The notes under the pieces are model-generated. The model was not told where the DNA came from, made no database searches, and worked only from the letters and a program-made list of their open reading frames with translations. The translations under genes were made by a program, and so were the position numbers. Below, one piece after another: positions 1-8,776 of a DNA stretch of 64,000 nucleotides. Source of the DNA: Gemmatimonadota bacterium (GTDB taxonomy: Bacteria; Gemmatimonadota; Gemmatimonadetes; Longimicrobiales; Gaopeijiaceae); assembly GCA_041390125.1 (NCBI GenBank), contig JAWKQN010000008.1:124001-188000 (forward strand), written 5' to 3'. Each line of letters opens with the position of its first letter. Position 1 is the stretch's first letter.

Positions 1-1183
1 GCAGCACGCGGCTGGCCCGGTACGTCAGGCTGGGCGCGCGCGCCAGGATGGCCCTGCCCTCCAGATACCGTCCGATGTCCTCCGCGAACGCCGCCGCGGA
101 TGCGTACCGCTCTCCCGGCTCCTTCCCCAGGGCCGTGAGCACGATCGTGTCGAGGTCTCCGCGCAGCGTCCGCTGCAGCCGGTCGCGGGTGCTGGAGCGC
201 AGCTCCGCGGCCCGTTCGGCGCTCTCTTCCGGGGCGCGCCCTTCGGAGGCGACCGACAGCGGACGCGTCACCACGTCGCTGGGGCGACGGGGCGACTGCT
301 CGCACACGATGCGCTCGGCCACGCCGGGCTCCGTGTCCGCCAACGCATACGGCGGGTGCCCGGTCAGCAGCCGATACAGCACGACTCCCAGCGAGTACAC
401 GTCGGAGCTCGCATCCACCGGTAGCCCCCGGATCTGCTCCGGGCTGGCGTACTCCGGGGTCATCACCCGCAGGGCCGTGCGGGTGAGCGCGATGGTCGCG
501 TCCGCGGCGGGGGAGGCGTGCAACAGCTTCGCGATGCCGAAGTCCACGAGCTTCGGCACGCCGGCCGTGGTGACGAGGATGTTGGACGGCTTGAGGTCGC
601 GGTGTACCACCCCACGCGCGTGGGCGGCCGCCACGCCCTCCAGCACCGTGCGGAACAGCTCGAGTCGGCCGCGCACGTCGAGGCGCTGGGCGTCGGCCCA
701 CACGTCCAGGCGATCGCCGTCGACGTACTCCATCACCAGGTAGGAGAGGCCGTCGTGCGTCTCCCCGGCGTCGTACAGCCGCGCGATGTTGGGGTGGTCC
801 AGCTCGGCGAGGATCCGACCCTCGGTGCGGAAGCGCGCAGCGAGGCCGTCGCGGTAGGCCGTGTTCAACACCTTGATGGCCACGCGGGCGTCGTAGCGGC
901 CGTCGGCGCGCTCCCCGAGCAGCACGATCCCCATGCCGCCCCGGGCCACCTCGCCCACCACCCGCCACGGGCCGAACCGACGGCCCGCCCAGGCGGGGTG
1001 CGCGCCACCCTCGAGGAAGTCCTCGGCCTCCGCGTCTGCGGCGAGCAGGCCGCGCACCTCGGCCGCCAGGGCTGCGTCGTCGGCCGCCAGCTCGGCCAGG
1101 AAGGCGGTGCGCTGCGCCGGCGCCAACGCGAGGGCGCGGTCGAAGAGCTCTCGGGCCCGGTTCCAGCGGTCGGAAGTGGTCAG
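1..1183 (-). CDS. Serine/threonine protein kinase, N-terminal part (cut by window start)
   Basis: Membrane- or cytosol-located Hanks-type kinase that would phosphorylate proteins on Ser/Thr. About 394 residues are visible and the C-terminus lies beyond base 1. Visible motifs: glycine loop ARGGMGIVLLGER, ATP lysine in VAIKVLN, catalytic loop HRDLKPSN, DFG, and an APE-like segment TPEYASPEQIRG. The first ~80 residues (TSDRWNRARELFDRALAL...) form the short helical lead typical of Gemmatimonadota/Acidobacteriota kinases, which usually carry C-terminal TPRs; that part is not visible. The frame is open upstream only to a TGA near 1300, and I find no ATG, GTG or TTG between that stop and the conserved lead. 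CTG at 1183 is the best-placed start and would be non-canonical. No clear Shine-Dalgarno precedes it. Kinase identity is certain; the start is not. Confidence 0.93.
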   Translation of the reverse strand, partial: MTTSDRWNRARELFDRALALAPAQRTAFLAELAADDAALAAEVRGLLAADAEAEDFLEGGAHPAWAGRRFGPWRVVGEVARGGMGIVLLGERADGRYDARVAIKVLNTAYRDGLAARFRTEGRILAELDHPNIARLYDAGETHDGLSYLVMEYVDGDRLDVWADAQRLDVRGRLELFRTVLEGVAAAHARGVVHRDLKPSNILVTTAGVPKLVDFGIAKLLHASPAADATIALTRTALRVMTPEYASPEQIRGLPVDASSDVYSLGVVLYRLLTGHPPYALADTEPGVAERIVCEQSPRRPSDVVTRPLSVASEGRAPEESAERAAELRSSTRDRLQRTLRGDLDTIVLTALGKEPGERYASAAAFAEDIGRYLEGRAILARAPSLTYRASRVL

Positions 1184-1289
1184 CGATCGAGTCGGTTCGG
1201 GAATCGAGGGGGACGGCCGCCGGATCGCGCCGGTCCGTTCCCACGGTGGGCCGGGTGCGGCGGCCTCGCCAGCGCTCCGCTGTCCATCC

Positions 1290-2627
1290 TCAGCGGATCA
1301 GGTACAGCGTTTCCTGGCGCGGACGGAAGAAGCGCCATCCCTCCGCCGTGAGCTCCGCGGGATCCTCCTGCATGATGTAGACCTCCTGCCCGTCCCACTC
1401 GGGCACGGCCGTGCGCGTGTTGAGCTCGATGGAGATATAGGCGCCTTCCACCAGCACCTGGCCGGCTGCCTCGGCGTCGCCGCGCCCCACGCTGCGGAAG
1501 TCGATGGAGGGTCCCAGCCCATGACCCTGGTTCCCCAGCGGGTGGGAGTAGATCTGCGCGGTGATGCCGGCCGACTCCATCTCCGCCATGGCGGCCTGGT
1601 ACGCCTCTCCGGCCGTGCGGCCCGGACGGGAGGCGCGCAGCATGAGCGCGTCCTGGAGCGCCATGGTGTTCTGCACCGCGCCCTGCAGGCCCGCGGGCGC
1701 CTCCTGCTCTCCCGGGAGGAGCACGTACGCCATCTTCTGCCAGTCGGAGTCCAGACCCATGTAGGAGATGCCGAAGTCGATGTGCACCAGGTCACCGCGC
1801 TGGATCACGGTCTCCTCGGGCGCCACCGCCAGGAATCCGCGCGACCCCACACCCTCCATGCCGCGCCGCTGCACGCGCAGGTCGGGCTGGAACCAGGTGT
1901 CGACTCCCGCCTCCCACAGCGCATCGTAGAGGAAACGGCGGACGTCTCCCACGGTCGTGGTCCCGGGCGTGATCACCTCGTTGGAGAGCGCACGGCGCGT
2001 GATCGCCTCCGTGAGCGTCACCAGTCGTTCGTAGTGGGGACGCTCCTCCGGGATCCGGGTGGCCAAATACTCTTCGATGAGCGGCTCCGCCGACACGAAG
2101 CGGGCCGTGGCCTCGGGTCCCATCGCCTCCGAGAGGAAGGTCCAGGCATCGTGCCCGAGGCTGCGCGTCATGCCACGGGCGCCCCCGGTGCCCAGGCCGA
2201 TGGCCTCGGGGCGGTGCTCCTCCCACAACGCCTTCAGCACGTCGGCCGCGGGCGCGGGATCGATGGGCGACTCGAAGAAGCGCGCCACGCTCTCCTCCCA
2301 GTAGCCCGTCGCGGCCACCTTCCGGAGGCGGTCGCCCGTATCGACGAACACGAAGACGTCCCTTCGCCCGGTGTAGGGACGCGGTGAGGCCACGTACTCG
2401 GTCAGCGGGTCGTCGTGGAACTCCTCGTTGACCACGATCCACATGTCGATCCCGTGGCGCCGCATCATGTCGAGGAGGCCGTCATGGCGGATCTGCAGCC
2501 AGCGCTCGCGCTCCTCGATCTGCTGCGACCACGGCAGCAGCGGCACGTCGTTCGAGGCCAGCGGGGCCGGCTCCAGGCGACAGGCCGAGAGCGGAAGCAG
2601 AAGGGCGAGGCGCAACCACCTGTGCAT
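1290..2627 (-). CDS. M24-family metallopeptidase (Xaa-Pro aminopeptidase-like) lipoprotein
   Basis: 445 residues. Exported by a lipoprotein signal with lipobox LSAC and Cys16, so probably anchored on the outer face of the inner membrane or on the outer membrane. The C-terminal pita-bread fold keeps the five metal ligands expected of M24: Asp284 in HIDFG, Asp293 or Asp295 in GLDSDW, a His in HPLGNQGHGLG (362-371), Glu401 in SIELNTR and Glu415 in GQEVY. Likely action is release of the N-terminal residue of Xaa-Pro peptides during peptide scavenging. The ATG at 2627 is chosen because it gives the signal peptide; the frame stays open further upstream but codes for low-complexity sequence. It is followed by the kinase gene on the same strand after 106 bases. 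Confidence 0.93.
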   Translation of the reverse strand: MHRWLRLALLLPLSACRLEPAPLASNDVPLLPWSQQIEERERWLQIRHDGLLDMMRRHGIDMWIVVNEEFHDDPLTEYVASPRPYTGRRDVFVFVDTGDRLRKVAATGYWEESVARFFESPIDPAPAADVLKALWEEHRPEAIGLGTGGARGMTRSLGHDAWTFLSEAMGPEATARFVSAEPLIEEYLATRIPEERPHYERLVTLTEAITRRALSNEVITPGTTTVGDVRRFLYDALWEAGVDTWFQPDLRVQRRGMEGVGSRGFLAVAPEETVIQRGDLVHIDFGISYMGLDSDWQKMAYVLLPGEQEAPAGLQGAVQNTMALQDALMLRASRPGRTAGEAYQAAMAEMESAGITAQIYSHPLGNQGHGLGPSIDFRSVGRGDAEAAGQVLVEGAYISIELNTRTAVPEWDGQEVYIMQEDPAELTAEGWRFFRPRQETLYLIR

Positions 2628-2725
2628 GGACGGGACACCGGGCGGACGGGTCGGAACGGAGGACGAACCGGTAGTCTCGGGCTCGGTCGTGCGCTGCGCC
2701 ACCTCGGGCGGGTCGGGTGCCCGCG

Positions 2726-2807
2726 GCGCCACCCTCGCACATCCGTGGCGCCGACAAGGTCCGGCCGCGCCACTCTCGCACATCCGTGGCGCCGGCACTG
2801 TCCGGCC
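2726..2807. repeat. Two 41-bp imperfect tandem repeats with hairpin arms
   Basis: Two adjacent 41-base units (2726-2766 and 2767-2807) differ at only a few positions, and a third unit begins and decays after 2808. Each unit contains CTCGCACATCCGTGGCGCC. On the minus strand the unit carries the complementary arms GGCGCCA and TGGCGCC around a 14-base loop, so each copy can fold as a hairpin. It lies between the stop of the methyltransferase gene and the start of the M24 gene, both on the minus strand. It may act as a terminator or be a small REP-like element. Confidence 0.7.
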
Positions 2808-2853
2808 GCGCCCCGCCCGCGGATCGTCGCGCCGGCGCGGAGCGGCACCCGGT

Positions 2854-3993
2854 CTAGCCCGCCGGCCCGGCGTCCGGCACCCGGCCCGCCAGGAGCGTGA
2901 CGGCCAGGCCGCCGTTGCTCGTCTGCAGCCGCGTCTCCAGGGGGATCCCGACCCGCCGGGTCAGGGCCACATCCCCGGAGAGCAGTCCCACGTCCCATCC
3001 CGCGCAGCCTCCCCGGAGCACCTGGCCGAGCCGGTCGTAGAGGTCACGCAGATCGCGACCCCCGCGCACGCGGACACCGTATGGAGGATTCGCGAGCAAC
3101 AGGCCGGGGCTCGCCGGGGGTTGCAGGTCGGAGACCGGTCGTCGTTCGATGCGCAGGTCGGCGGAGACCCCCGCCCGCTCGGCGTTGGCGTGCGCTGCCG
3201 CGACGGCGCCGCGGTCGCGGTCGGACGCCAGGATCGGCACGTCGAGGGGCCGCTCCGCAGCCGCGGCGCGTTCGCGCTCGTTGGCCAGCACGTCCGGACG
3301 GAAGCCGGGCCAGGCCTCGAACGCGAAGCCGCGCCCCCGCCCCGGCGCCAGGCGGCGCGCGCGCAGCGCCGCCTCGATGGCGATCGTCCCCGACCCACAG
3401 AAGGGATCGAGCAGCGGTCGCTCGCCCTCCCACTCCAGCGCCAGCACCAGCGCCGCCGCCAGCGTCTCGCGCAGCGGCGCCTTGGCGCTGTCCAGCCGGT
3501 ATCCCCGGCGATGCAGCAGGGCCCCGGAGCTGTCCAGCGAGAGCGTGCAGCGATCCCGGACGATGCGCACCACGAGCAGCGGCGTCTCCTCGTCCGGCGC
3601 GTCGGAGGAAGCCGCCGGCGCGCCGAGGACGCGGAGCAGGCGCTCCGCGACGGCGCGCTGATGGTAGAGGCGCGACTTGGCGCTGGTGACCCGGAGGCGC
3701 ACCGGACGTCCGGGCGCGATCCAGCGGCCCCAATCCACGGCCGCCGCCGCTTTCTCCAGCTCGTTGAAGTGGGCGGCGGGAAAGCGCGCCACCCGCACCA
3801 GGACGCGGGAGACGGTGCGGAGCCCCAGGTTGGCGCGGCAGAGGCCGGCCAGATCGGTGGTGAGCTCGACGCCTTCGGCGCTGACCCGCCCCCCCCCCAG
3901 GCCGAGGTCGGAGAGCTCACGGGCCGCCAGCGGCGCGAGGCCGGGCGCCGTCACGGCGAAGGCGGCGAACGAGGAGCGATCGGGGGTGGACAT
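2854..3993 (-). CDS. THUMP-domain RlmL/TrmN-like RNA methyltransferase
   Basis: 379 residues, cytoplasmic. The N-terminal half (about 10-165) resembles the THUMP/ferredoxin-like RNA-binding region of RlmL and Trm14 proteins. The C-terminal half is a Rossmann methyltransferase of the UPF0020 type with the SAM motif DPFCGSG at 196-202 and the catalytic N6/N2-type motif NPPYGVRV from residue 302. It probably methylates guanine or adenine in rRNA or tRNA; which site cannot be told. The ATG at 3993 is chosen because THUMP homology begins right after it, although the frame is open further upstream. It diverges from the S9 peptidase gene. Confidence 0.92.
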   Translation of the reverse strand: MSTPDRSSFAAFAVTAPGLAPLAARELSDLGLGGGRVSAEGVELTTDLAGLCRANLGLRTVSRVLVRVARFPAAHFNELEKAAAAVDWGRWIAPGRPVRLRVTSAKSRLYHQRAVAERLLRVLGAPAASSDAPDEETPLLVVRIVRDRCTLSLDSSGALLHRRGYRLDSAKAPLRETLAAALVLALEWEGERPLLDPFCGSGTIAIEAALRARRLAPGRGRGFAFEAWPGFRPDVLANERERAAAAERPLDVPILASDRDRGAVAAAHANAERAGVSADLRIERRPVSDLQPPASPGLLLANPPYGVRVRGGRDLRDLYDRLGQVLRGGCAGWDVGLLSGDVALTRRVGIPLETRLQTSNGGLAVTLLAGRVPDAGPAG

Positions 3994-4007
3994 GGCCGAA
4001 TCTCGCG

Positions 4008-4046
4008 GCGGGCCCCGATGCTGCCCAGGCGCGGCCTGGGGCCCGC
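4008..4046. promoter_or_regulatory. 9-bp inverted repeat in the divergent leader
   Basis: GCGGGCCCC at 4008-4016 pairs perfectly with GGGGCCCGC at 4038-4046. It sits in the 197-base gap between the divergent methyltransferase (starts 3993) and S9 peptidase (starts 4191), 15 bases upstream of the methyltransferase ATG. It could be an operator or a leader hairpin, but GC-rich DNA makes chance stems common. Confidence 0.35.
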
Positions 4047-4190
4047 GTGCGCAGGACGCCACCGCGGGCAGCCGCGCTGCACCGGCGCGGGTCGTCGGCA
4101 GGCAACGCAGGGGCGGATGCCACGGGTCCCCACCCTTGCCGGTCGCGCGGCGCCGCCGGAGGTTGGACGCGTCCATCTCCGGAGGCCGCC

Positions 4191-6203
4191 ATGATCCACC
4201 GCCCGTTCGTCCGCTCCTTCGCGCTCGCCCTGCTCCTCGCCGCCGCGCCCGCGCTCCACGCCCAGGAGGGCGGGTGGACCGAGTCCCTGCAGATGCGTTA
4301 CGACGGCGTGTCCGGCACCACGCTGTCCGCCGACGGGAGCTTGCTGGCCTGGGTCGTCCGCGAGCCCGTGATGGAGGGCGAGAAGTCCGAGTACGTCAGC
4401 CAGATCTGGGTGGCGGCGGCCGACGGATCCTGGAGCCTGCAGTACACGCGCGGCGAGACGTCCTCCGACAATCCCGCCTTCTCGCCGGACGGCCGGACCC
4501 TTGCGTTCTCGAGCGCGCGCTCAGGCAAGAACCAGGTGTGGCTGATCCCGGTGGGCGGCGGAGAGGCGCGGCAGCTCACCGACGCGGAGACCGGCGTGGG
4601 CGGCTTCGCGTGGGCGCCGGACGGAAGGCGGATCGCGTTCACGTCCACCGACCCCGAGACGGAGGAGGAGAAGCAGGCGAAGAAGGAGAAGCGCGACGTC
4701 ATCCTGGTGGACCGCAACTTCAAGTTCGCGCACCTCTACGTGGTGGACGCCGACGCAGCGGACGACGGGACGCCGGACGCCGGCACCCGGCTCACCGAAG
4801 GCGCGTTCCATGTCAACGCGTTCGACTGGGCCCCGGACGGGCGCCGCATCGTGTTCGCGTCCCAGCCCGATCCGCGCATCAACACCGGCCAGATGCAGGG
4901 CGACCTGGCCATCGTGTCGGCCGAGGGGGGGACGCCCCAGCCCCTCGTCAGCGGAGCGGGAGCGGAGGGCAGCCCGCTGTGGTCCCCGGACGGACGGCGC
5001 ATCGCCTACGTGTCGTCCGGAGATCAGCCCGAGCCGATCGGCCTCGGGGACGTCTACGTGATCCAACCGGACGGCGGCACGCCCACGCGGCTCGCGTACA
5101 CGCACGACCGCTCCCCCAACCTCCTCGCCTGGTCGCGCGATTCCCGCTCGGTGTACTACGCGGAATCCGTGGGCACCACCAGCCAGGTCTTCGCCCTCCC
5201 GGCGGACGGGGGTGCGCCGCGCGCGCTCACGGAGGGCCAGGGCGTGCATGGCGCCGCGGCCGTTGCGAGCCAGGCGGACCGCATGGCCTTCACCTGGCAG
5301 ACGAGCGACACGCCCGCGGACGTGTACGTCTCTCCGGTCGGCCGCTACCAGCCCACGCGCATCTCGGACGTGCACGCCGGCGTGCCCCGGCCCCCGATGG
5401 GTCGGACCGTCGTGCTGGACTGGACATCCAAGGACGGCACGCCGGTGGAGGGGCTGCTCACGTATCCTGTGGGCTACCGGGAAGGGCAGCGTGTCCCGCT
5501 GATCCTGAACGTGCACGGCGGGCCGGCCGGGGTGTTCTCGCAGAGCTTCACCGGCAACCCCGGCATCTACATGCTGCAGACCTTCGCGCAGAAGGGGTAC
5601 GCGATCCTGCGTCCCAACCCGCGCGGCAGCACCGGCTACGGGAAGGAGTTCCGCTACGCCAACTTCATGGACTGGGGCTACGGCGACTACGAGGACCTCA
5701 TGTCGGGCGTGGACCACGTCATCGACATGGGCGTGGCGCACCCGGACTCGCTGCTCCTGATGGGCTGGAGCTACGGCGGCTACATGACGTCGTTCGCGGT
5801 GACCCGCACGGATCGGTTCAAGGCCGCCAGCATGGGGGCGGGCCTCCCCAACCTGGTGAGCATGGTCACCACCACGGACATCCAGGACTACCTGGCCGGC
5901 CACATGGGCGGGGAGTTCTGGGACGACTACGACACCTACGAGAAGCACTCGGCCATCTACCGCATCAAGGAGGTGGTCACGCCCACCCAGGTCATCCATG
6001 GCGCCGAGGATCTCCGTGTGCCCTTCACGCAGGGACAGGAGTTCTACCGGGCGCTGGACCGGCGGGGTGTGCCGACGGAGTTCGTGGTCTATCCGCGCAC
6101 GCCGCACGGTCCTCGTGAGCCCAAGCTGCTGATGGACGTGACCGGCCGCATCCTGGCCTGGTTCGACACCCACCTGCGGCCGGGGAGGCCGCGGGCGCAG
6201 TAG
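4191..6203 (+). CDS. S9-family prolyl oligopeptidase / dipeptidyl aminopeptidase
   Basis: 670 residues, secreted: cleavable signal ending ALHAQ near residue 24. The N-terminal part holds TolB-like beta-propeller strands (repeated SPDGR and APDGR turns, about 35-400). The C-terminal alpha/beta hydrolase domain has the nucleophile Ser527 in GWSYGGYM, Asp607 in HGAED and His639 in TPHGP, so the triad is complete. It probably cuts short peptides after proline or alanine in the periplasm. GGAGG lies 5 bases before the ATG at 4191. It converges with the ATPase gene 21 bases downstream. Confidence 0.96.
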   Translation: MIHRPFVRSFALALLLAAAPALHAQEGGWTESLQMRYDGVSGTTLSADGSLLAWVVREPVMEGEKSEYVSQIWVAAADGSWSLQYTRGETSSDNPAFSPDGRTLAFSSARSGKNQVWLIPVGGGEARQLTDAETGVGGFAWAPDGRRIAFTSTDPETEEEKQAKKEKRDVILVDRNFKFAHLYVVDADAADDGTPDAGTRLTEGAFHVNAFDWAPDGRRIVFASQPDPRINTGQMQGDLAIVSAEGGTPQPLVSGAGAEGSPLWSPDGRRIAYVSSGDQPEPIGLGDVYVIQPDGGTPTRLAYTHDRSPNLLAWSRDSRSVYYAESVGTTSQVFALPADGGAPRALTEGQGVHGAAAVASQADRMAFTWQTSDTPADVYVSPVGRYQPTRISDVHAGVPRPPMGRTVVLDWTSKDGTPVEGLLTYPVGYREGQRVPLILNVHGGPAGVFSQSFTGNPGIYMLQTFAQKGYAILRPNPRGSTGYGKEFRYANFMDWGYGDYEDLMSGVDHVIDMGVAHPDSLLLMGWSYGGYMTSFAVTRTDRFKAASMGAGLPNLVSMVTTTDIQDYLAGHMGGEFWDDYDTYEKHSAIYRIKEVVTPTQVIHGAEDLRVPFTQGQEFYRALDRRGVPTEFVVYPRTPHGPREPKLLMDVTGRILAWFDTHLRPGRPRAQ

Positions 6204-6224
6204 GGAGGGCGGCTCGCGCGGCCC

Positions 6225-7046
6225 TCACCCCCAGAGGTGCCGGAGAAACCGTTCCGGGTGCGCGAGGAAATCGCGCATCAGTGTGACGTGTGCGAGCTGG
6301 TCGAACGGGACCGGCCGCGGGGGCCGCTCGTCGAAGCTGACGATGGCGGCACCGGGGATGGCCATGAGGATGGGCGAGTGCGTGGCCATGATGAACTGCC
6401 CACCCGCGTCGATGGCCTCCCGCACCATGGCGATGAACGCGAGCTGGCTCTGCGGCGACAGCGCCGCCTCGGGCTCGTCGAGGAGGTAGAGCCCGTTCGG
6501 CACCAGGCGCGAGCGTAGGAGCGCCAGGAAGCTCTCGCCGTGCGACTGATGATCGATGTCCTCCCCGTAGCGCGCCTTCATCTCGTGCAGCGACCCGGCC
6601 GCCGGTCCCCGCGCCAGCGCCTTTGCGTAGTCCGAGGCGTCCGCGAACTCCACCTCGATCTCCTCCAGGCGCGCTTCCAGCACCGCGCGGTCCGCCCGCA
6701 GGCGCGCTGCGAAGCCGAAGAAGTCTTCCGCCCGCAGGAAGAAGCCGCGGTGCGTGCGGTGACGACTCCAGGACAGGCGCAGGTGCCCCGCCAGCGTACG
6801 CTGGGCCGCCAGGGTCTCGTCGCTCGCCGGGTCGCGTCGGCCCACCGCCGGGAGGCGCGCGGCCACGGCCAGCGCTTCGAGCAACGTCGACTTGCCCGAG
6901 CCGTTCTCGCCCACGAAGAACGTGACGGGCGCAGCCAGATCGAGCGGCTCCAGCGCGGCGAGAGACGGCACGCCGAACGGAAACGATGCAGCCGCCGCGC
7001 CCTCCGGCCAGCGCTTGCGCTGGACACTCAGGAGCTGGGCGGCCAC
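6225..7046 (-). CDS. AAA/ABC-type ATPase (AAA_21-like)
   Basis: 273 residues, soluble. Walker A GENGSGKS at 46-53, an ABC-signature-like SHGES at 168-172, Walker B LYLLDEPEAALSP around 187-199 and the H-switch ATHSP from 221. This is the compact RecF/SMC-type ABC ATPase found in stand-alone predicted ATPases, not a transporter subunit; no membrane gene is adjacent. The GTG at 7046 overlaps the end of the amidohydrolase gene by 19 bases, suggesting coupling. No nuclease (Toprim, HNH) gene accompanies it, so a defence role as in OLD or Septu systems is not supported. Cellular role unknown. Confidence 0.88.
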   Translation of the reverse strand: MAAQLLSVQRKRWPEGAAAASFPFGVPSLAALEPLDLAAPVTFFVGENGSGKSTLLEALAVAARLPAVGRRDPASDETLAAQRTLAGHLRLSWSRHRTHRGFFLRAEDFFGFAARLRADRAVLEARLEEIEVEFADASDYAKALARGPAAGSLHEMKARYGEDIDHQSHGESFLALLRSRLVPNGLYLLDEPEAALSPQSQLAFIAMVREAIDAGGQFIMATHSPILMAIPGAAIVSFDERPPRPVPFDQLAHVTLMRDFLAHPERFLRHLWG

Positions 7047-8680
7047 ACCACGCGTCCGCCGACCACGGTCAGGACGGGCTCCAGGTCCTCGAGGCGCTCG
7101 GGATCGATCTCGAACGGATCCTCCTCCAGGACGAGGAGATCCGCGAAGCGGCCCGGCTGCAGCGTGCCGCTCACGCCCTCGCGGAAGGTCAGGGCCGCGT
7201 AGCCTTCGGTCGCGGCCCGCCACACCTCCGCGGCCGGCAGTCGTTGGTCGGCGCCCATCACCCCGCCGCTGATCGTCCCGCGCGTGGTGAAGTGGTAGAG
7301 CGTCCAGAACGGCGGGTAGGGCACCACCGGCGAGTCCGTCCCGGTGGAGACGGGGATCCCGGCGTCCAGGTAGGCCTTGAGCGGCGTCGTCCACTCCGCC
7401 CGTTCCCGACCCCAATAGGACACGAGGCTGGGCGCCGCCAGATAGAGGTGGTCCTGGGCCGTGACGTGCAGCCCCAGCGCGCGCATGCGCTCGAAGTGCT
7501 CCGGCCGCGGCATGAAGCCGTGCTCGATCACCCAGCGCCGGTCCGTGATCGGCGTCTCCGCGTGCGCGGCCTCGTACGCATCCAGCACCAGGTCGATGGC
7601 GGCGTCGCCCACCGCGTGCGTGGCCACGCGCCACCCGCGCGCGTTCAGGGCGCGCACCACCGCGATGAAGTCGTCGCGCGCCATGGTCTGCAGACCGTGG
7701 TAGGTCCCACCTTCCCCCCAGGGCTCCTCGTACGGCTCGCGCATCCAGCCGCCTTCGAAGCCGCCGTCCACGCCCAGCTTCACCCCGCCGACGCGGAGCC
7801 AATCGTCTCCGCTGTCGGGCGCCGGCCATCCCGCGAGGACGGAGTCCACGTCCTCGGCGCCCGCTCCGCGCGGCCACCGGAACAGGTACTCGACGCGCGC
7901 CGTGAGGCGGCCCTGGTCCCGCAGCGTGGCGAAGGCGTCGTACTCCGCGCGCGAGCCCCCGGGCACACGGATCGCCACGAGGCCCAGCCGGTTGAGCTCG
8001 GACAGCGCATCTTCCCAGGAGGCCACGGGGTCCGCCGGTGCAGACGGCGGCAGCCGGACGGGCTCCTTGGCCCGGTCCACCAACTCGCCGTTCAGGCGTC
8101 CGTCGGGATAGCGGCCGATACGTCCGCCGGGTGGATCGGGATCGGAGGCGCGGATCCCGAAGCGCGCGAGCGCGGCGCTGTTGAGGATGTACTCGTGCCC
8201 GCCGCGCACCACGACGAGCGGGTGGTCGGGCACCGCCCGGTCCAGCTCGTCCCGTAGCGGGAGGCGTTGCTCGGCCAGCTGGCCCTCGTGCCAATCGGAG
8301 TTGGTGACGATGGGCTCTCCCGCCGGGGTGCCCGCCGCGCGCTCGGCCAGGGCGGCGTGGATGTCTCCCAGCGAGCGGGCCCGGGAGAGGTCCACGCCTG
8401 GCCCGCCACCGATCGAGTGCAGGTGGTTGTCCGCCAGACCCGGCAGCACCGTGGCGCCGCGCAGCGGCTCGACGCGCGTGTCGGGGCCGATCCAGCGCTC
8501 CAGGTCGTACTCGCCACCCACCGCGAGCACGCGCCCGTCCCGTAGGGCGATCGCGTCGACCACGGGGCCGCCCACGGTCACATGGATGCGGCCTCCCGTG
8601 AGCACCAGGTCGGCGGGCGGCTCGGCGCCGCAGGCGGCCAGGAACAGCGAGAGCCCCAGGATGGCTGCGCGCCTGCGCAT
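7028..8680 (-). CDS. YtcJ-like amidohydrolase lipoprotein
   Basis: 550 residues with lipobox LAAC (Cys17). Amidohydrolase family 3: an N-terminal composite beta domain, the metal motif DNHLH near residue 80, a TIM barrel with GGVKLGVDGG and the region around ATHAVGDAAID, and the C-terminal return GRFADLLVLEEDP. It would hydrolyse an amide, carbamate or formamide bond in the periplasm; family members are annotated as N-substituted formamide deformylases but substrates are rarely known. The ATG at 8680 is chosen for the signal peptide. It lies 96 bases after the FMN-reductase gene and overlaps the ATPase gene. Confidence 0.93.
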   Translation of the reverse strand: MRRRAAILGLSLFLAACGAEPPADLVLTGGRIHVTVGGPVVDAIALRDGRVLAVGGEYDLERWIGPDTRVEPLRGATVLPGLADNHLHSIGGGPGVDLSRARSLGDIHAALAERAAGTPAGEPIVTNSDWHEGQLAEQRLPLRDELDRAVPDHPLVVVRGGHEYILNSAALARFGIRASDPDPPGGRIGRYPDGRLNGELVDRAKEPVRLPPSAPADPVASWEDALSELNRLGLVAIRVPGGSRAEYDAFATLRDQGRLTARVEYLFRWPRGAGAEDVDSVLAGWPAPDSGDDWLRVGGVKLGVDGGFEGGWMREPYEEPWGEGGTYHGLQTMARDDFIAVVRALNARGWRVATHAVGDAAIDLVLDAYEAAHAETPITDRRWVIEHGFMPRPEHFERMRALGLHVTAQDHLYLAAPSLVSYWGRERAEWTTPLKAYLDAGIPVSTGTDSPVVPYPPFWTLYHFTTRGTISGGVMGADQRLPAAEVWRAATEGYAALTFREGVSGTLQPGRFADLLVLEEDPFEIDPERLEDLEPVLTVVGGRVVWPPSS

Positions 8681-8776
8681 GGGCCTGTGCTCCGCGAGCG
8701 CACCCGTACTCTCGAGGTCCACATCACCGCGCGCGCGCCGACCGGACACGCTCACCCGCTCAGCCACCGAATCCGC

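Noticed and set aside
2625..2798. Upstream extension of the M24 peptidase
   Set aside because: Crosses the 41-bp tandem repeats and would bury the lipoprotein signal in the middle of the protein.
3677..6118. Open frame of 813 codons on the plus strand
   Set aside because: Covers the methyltransferase in antisense and the S9 peptidase out of frame; low-complexity Arg/Gly/Ala composition.
6225..7046. ATPase as part of an anti-phage defence system
   Set aside because: No nuclease, Toprim, HNH or other effector gene is adjacent; its only close partner is an amidohydrolase lipoprotein.
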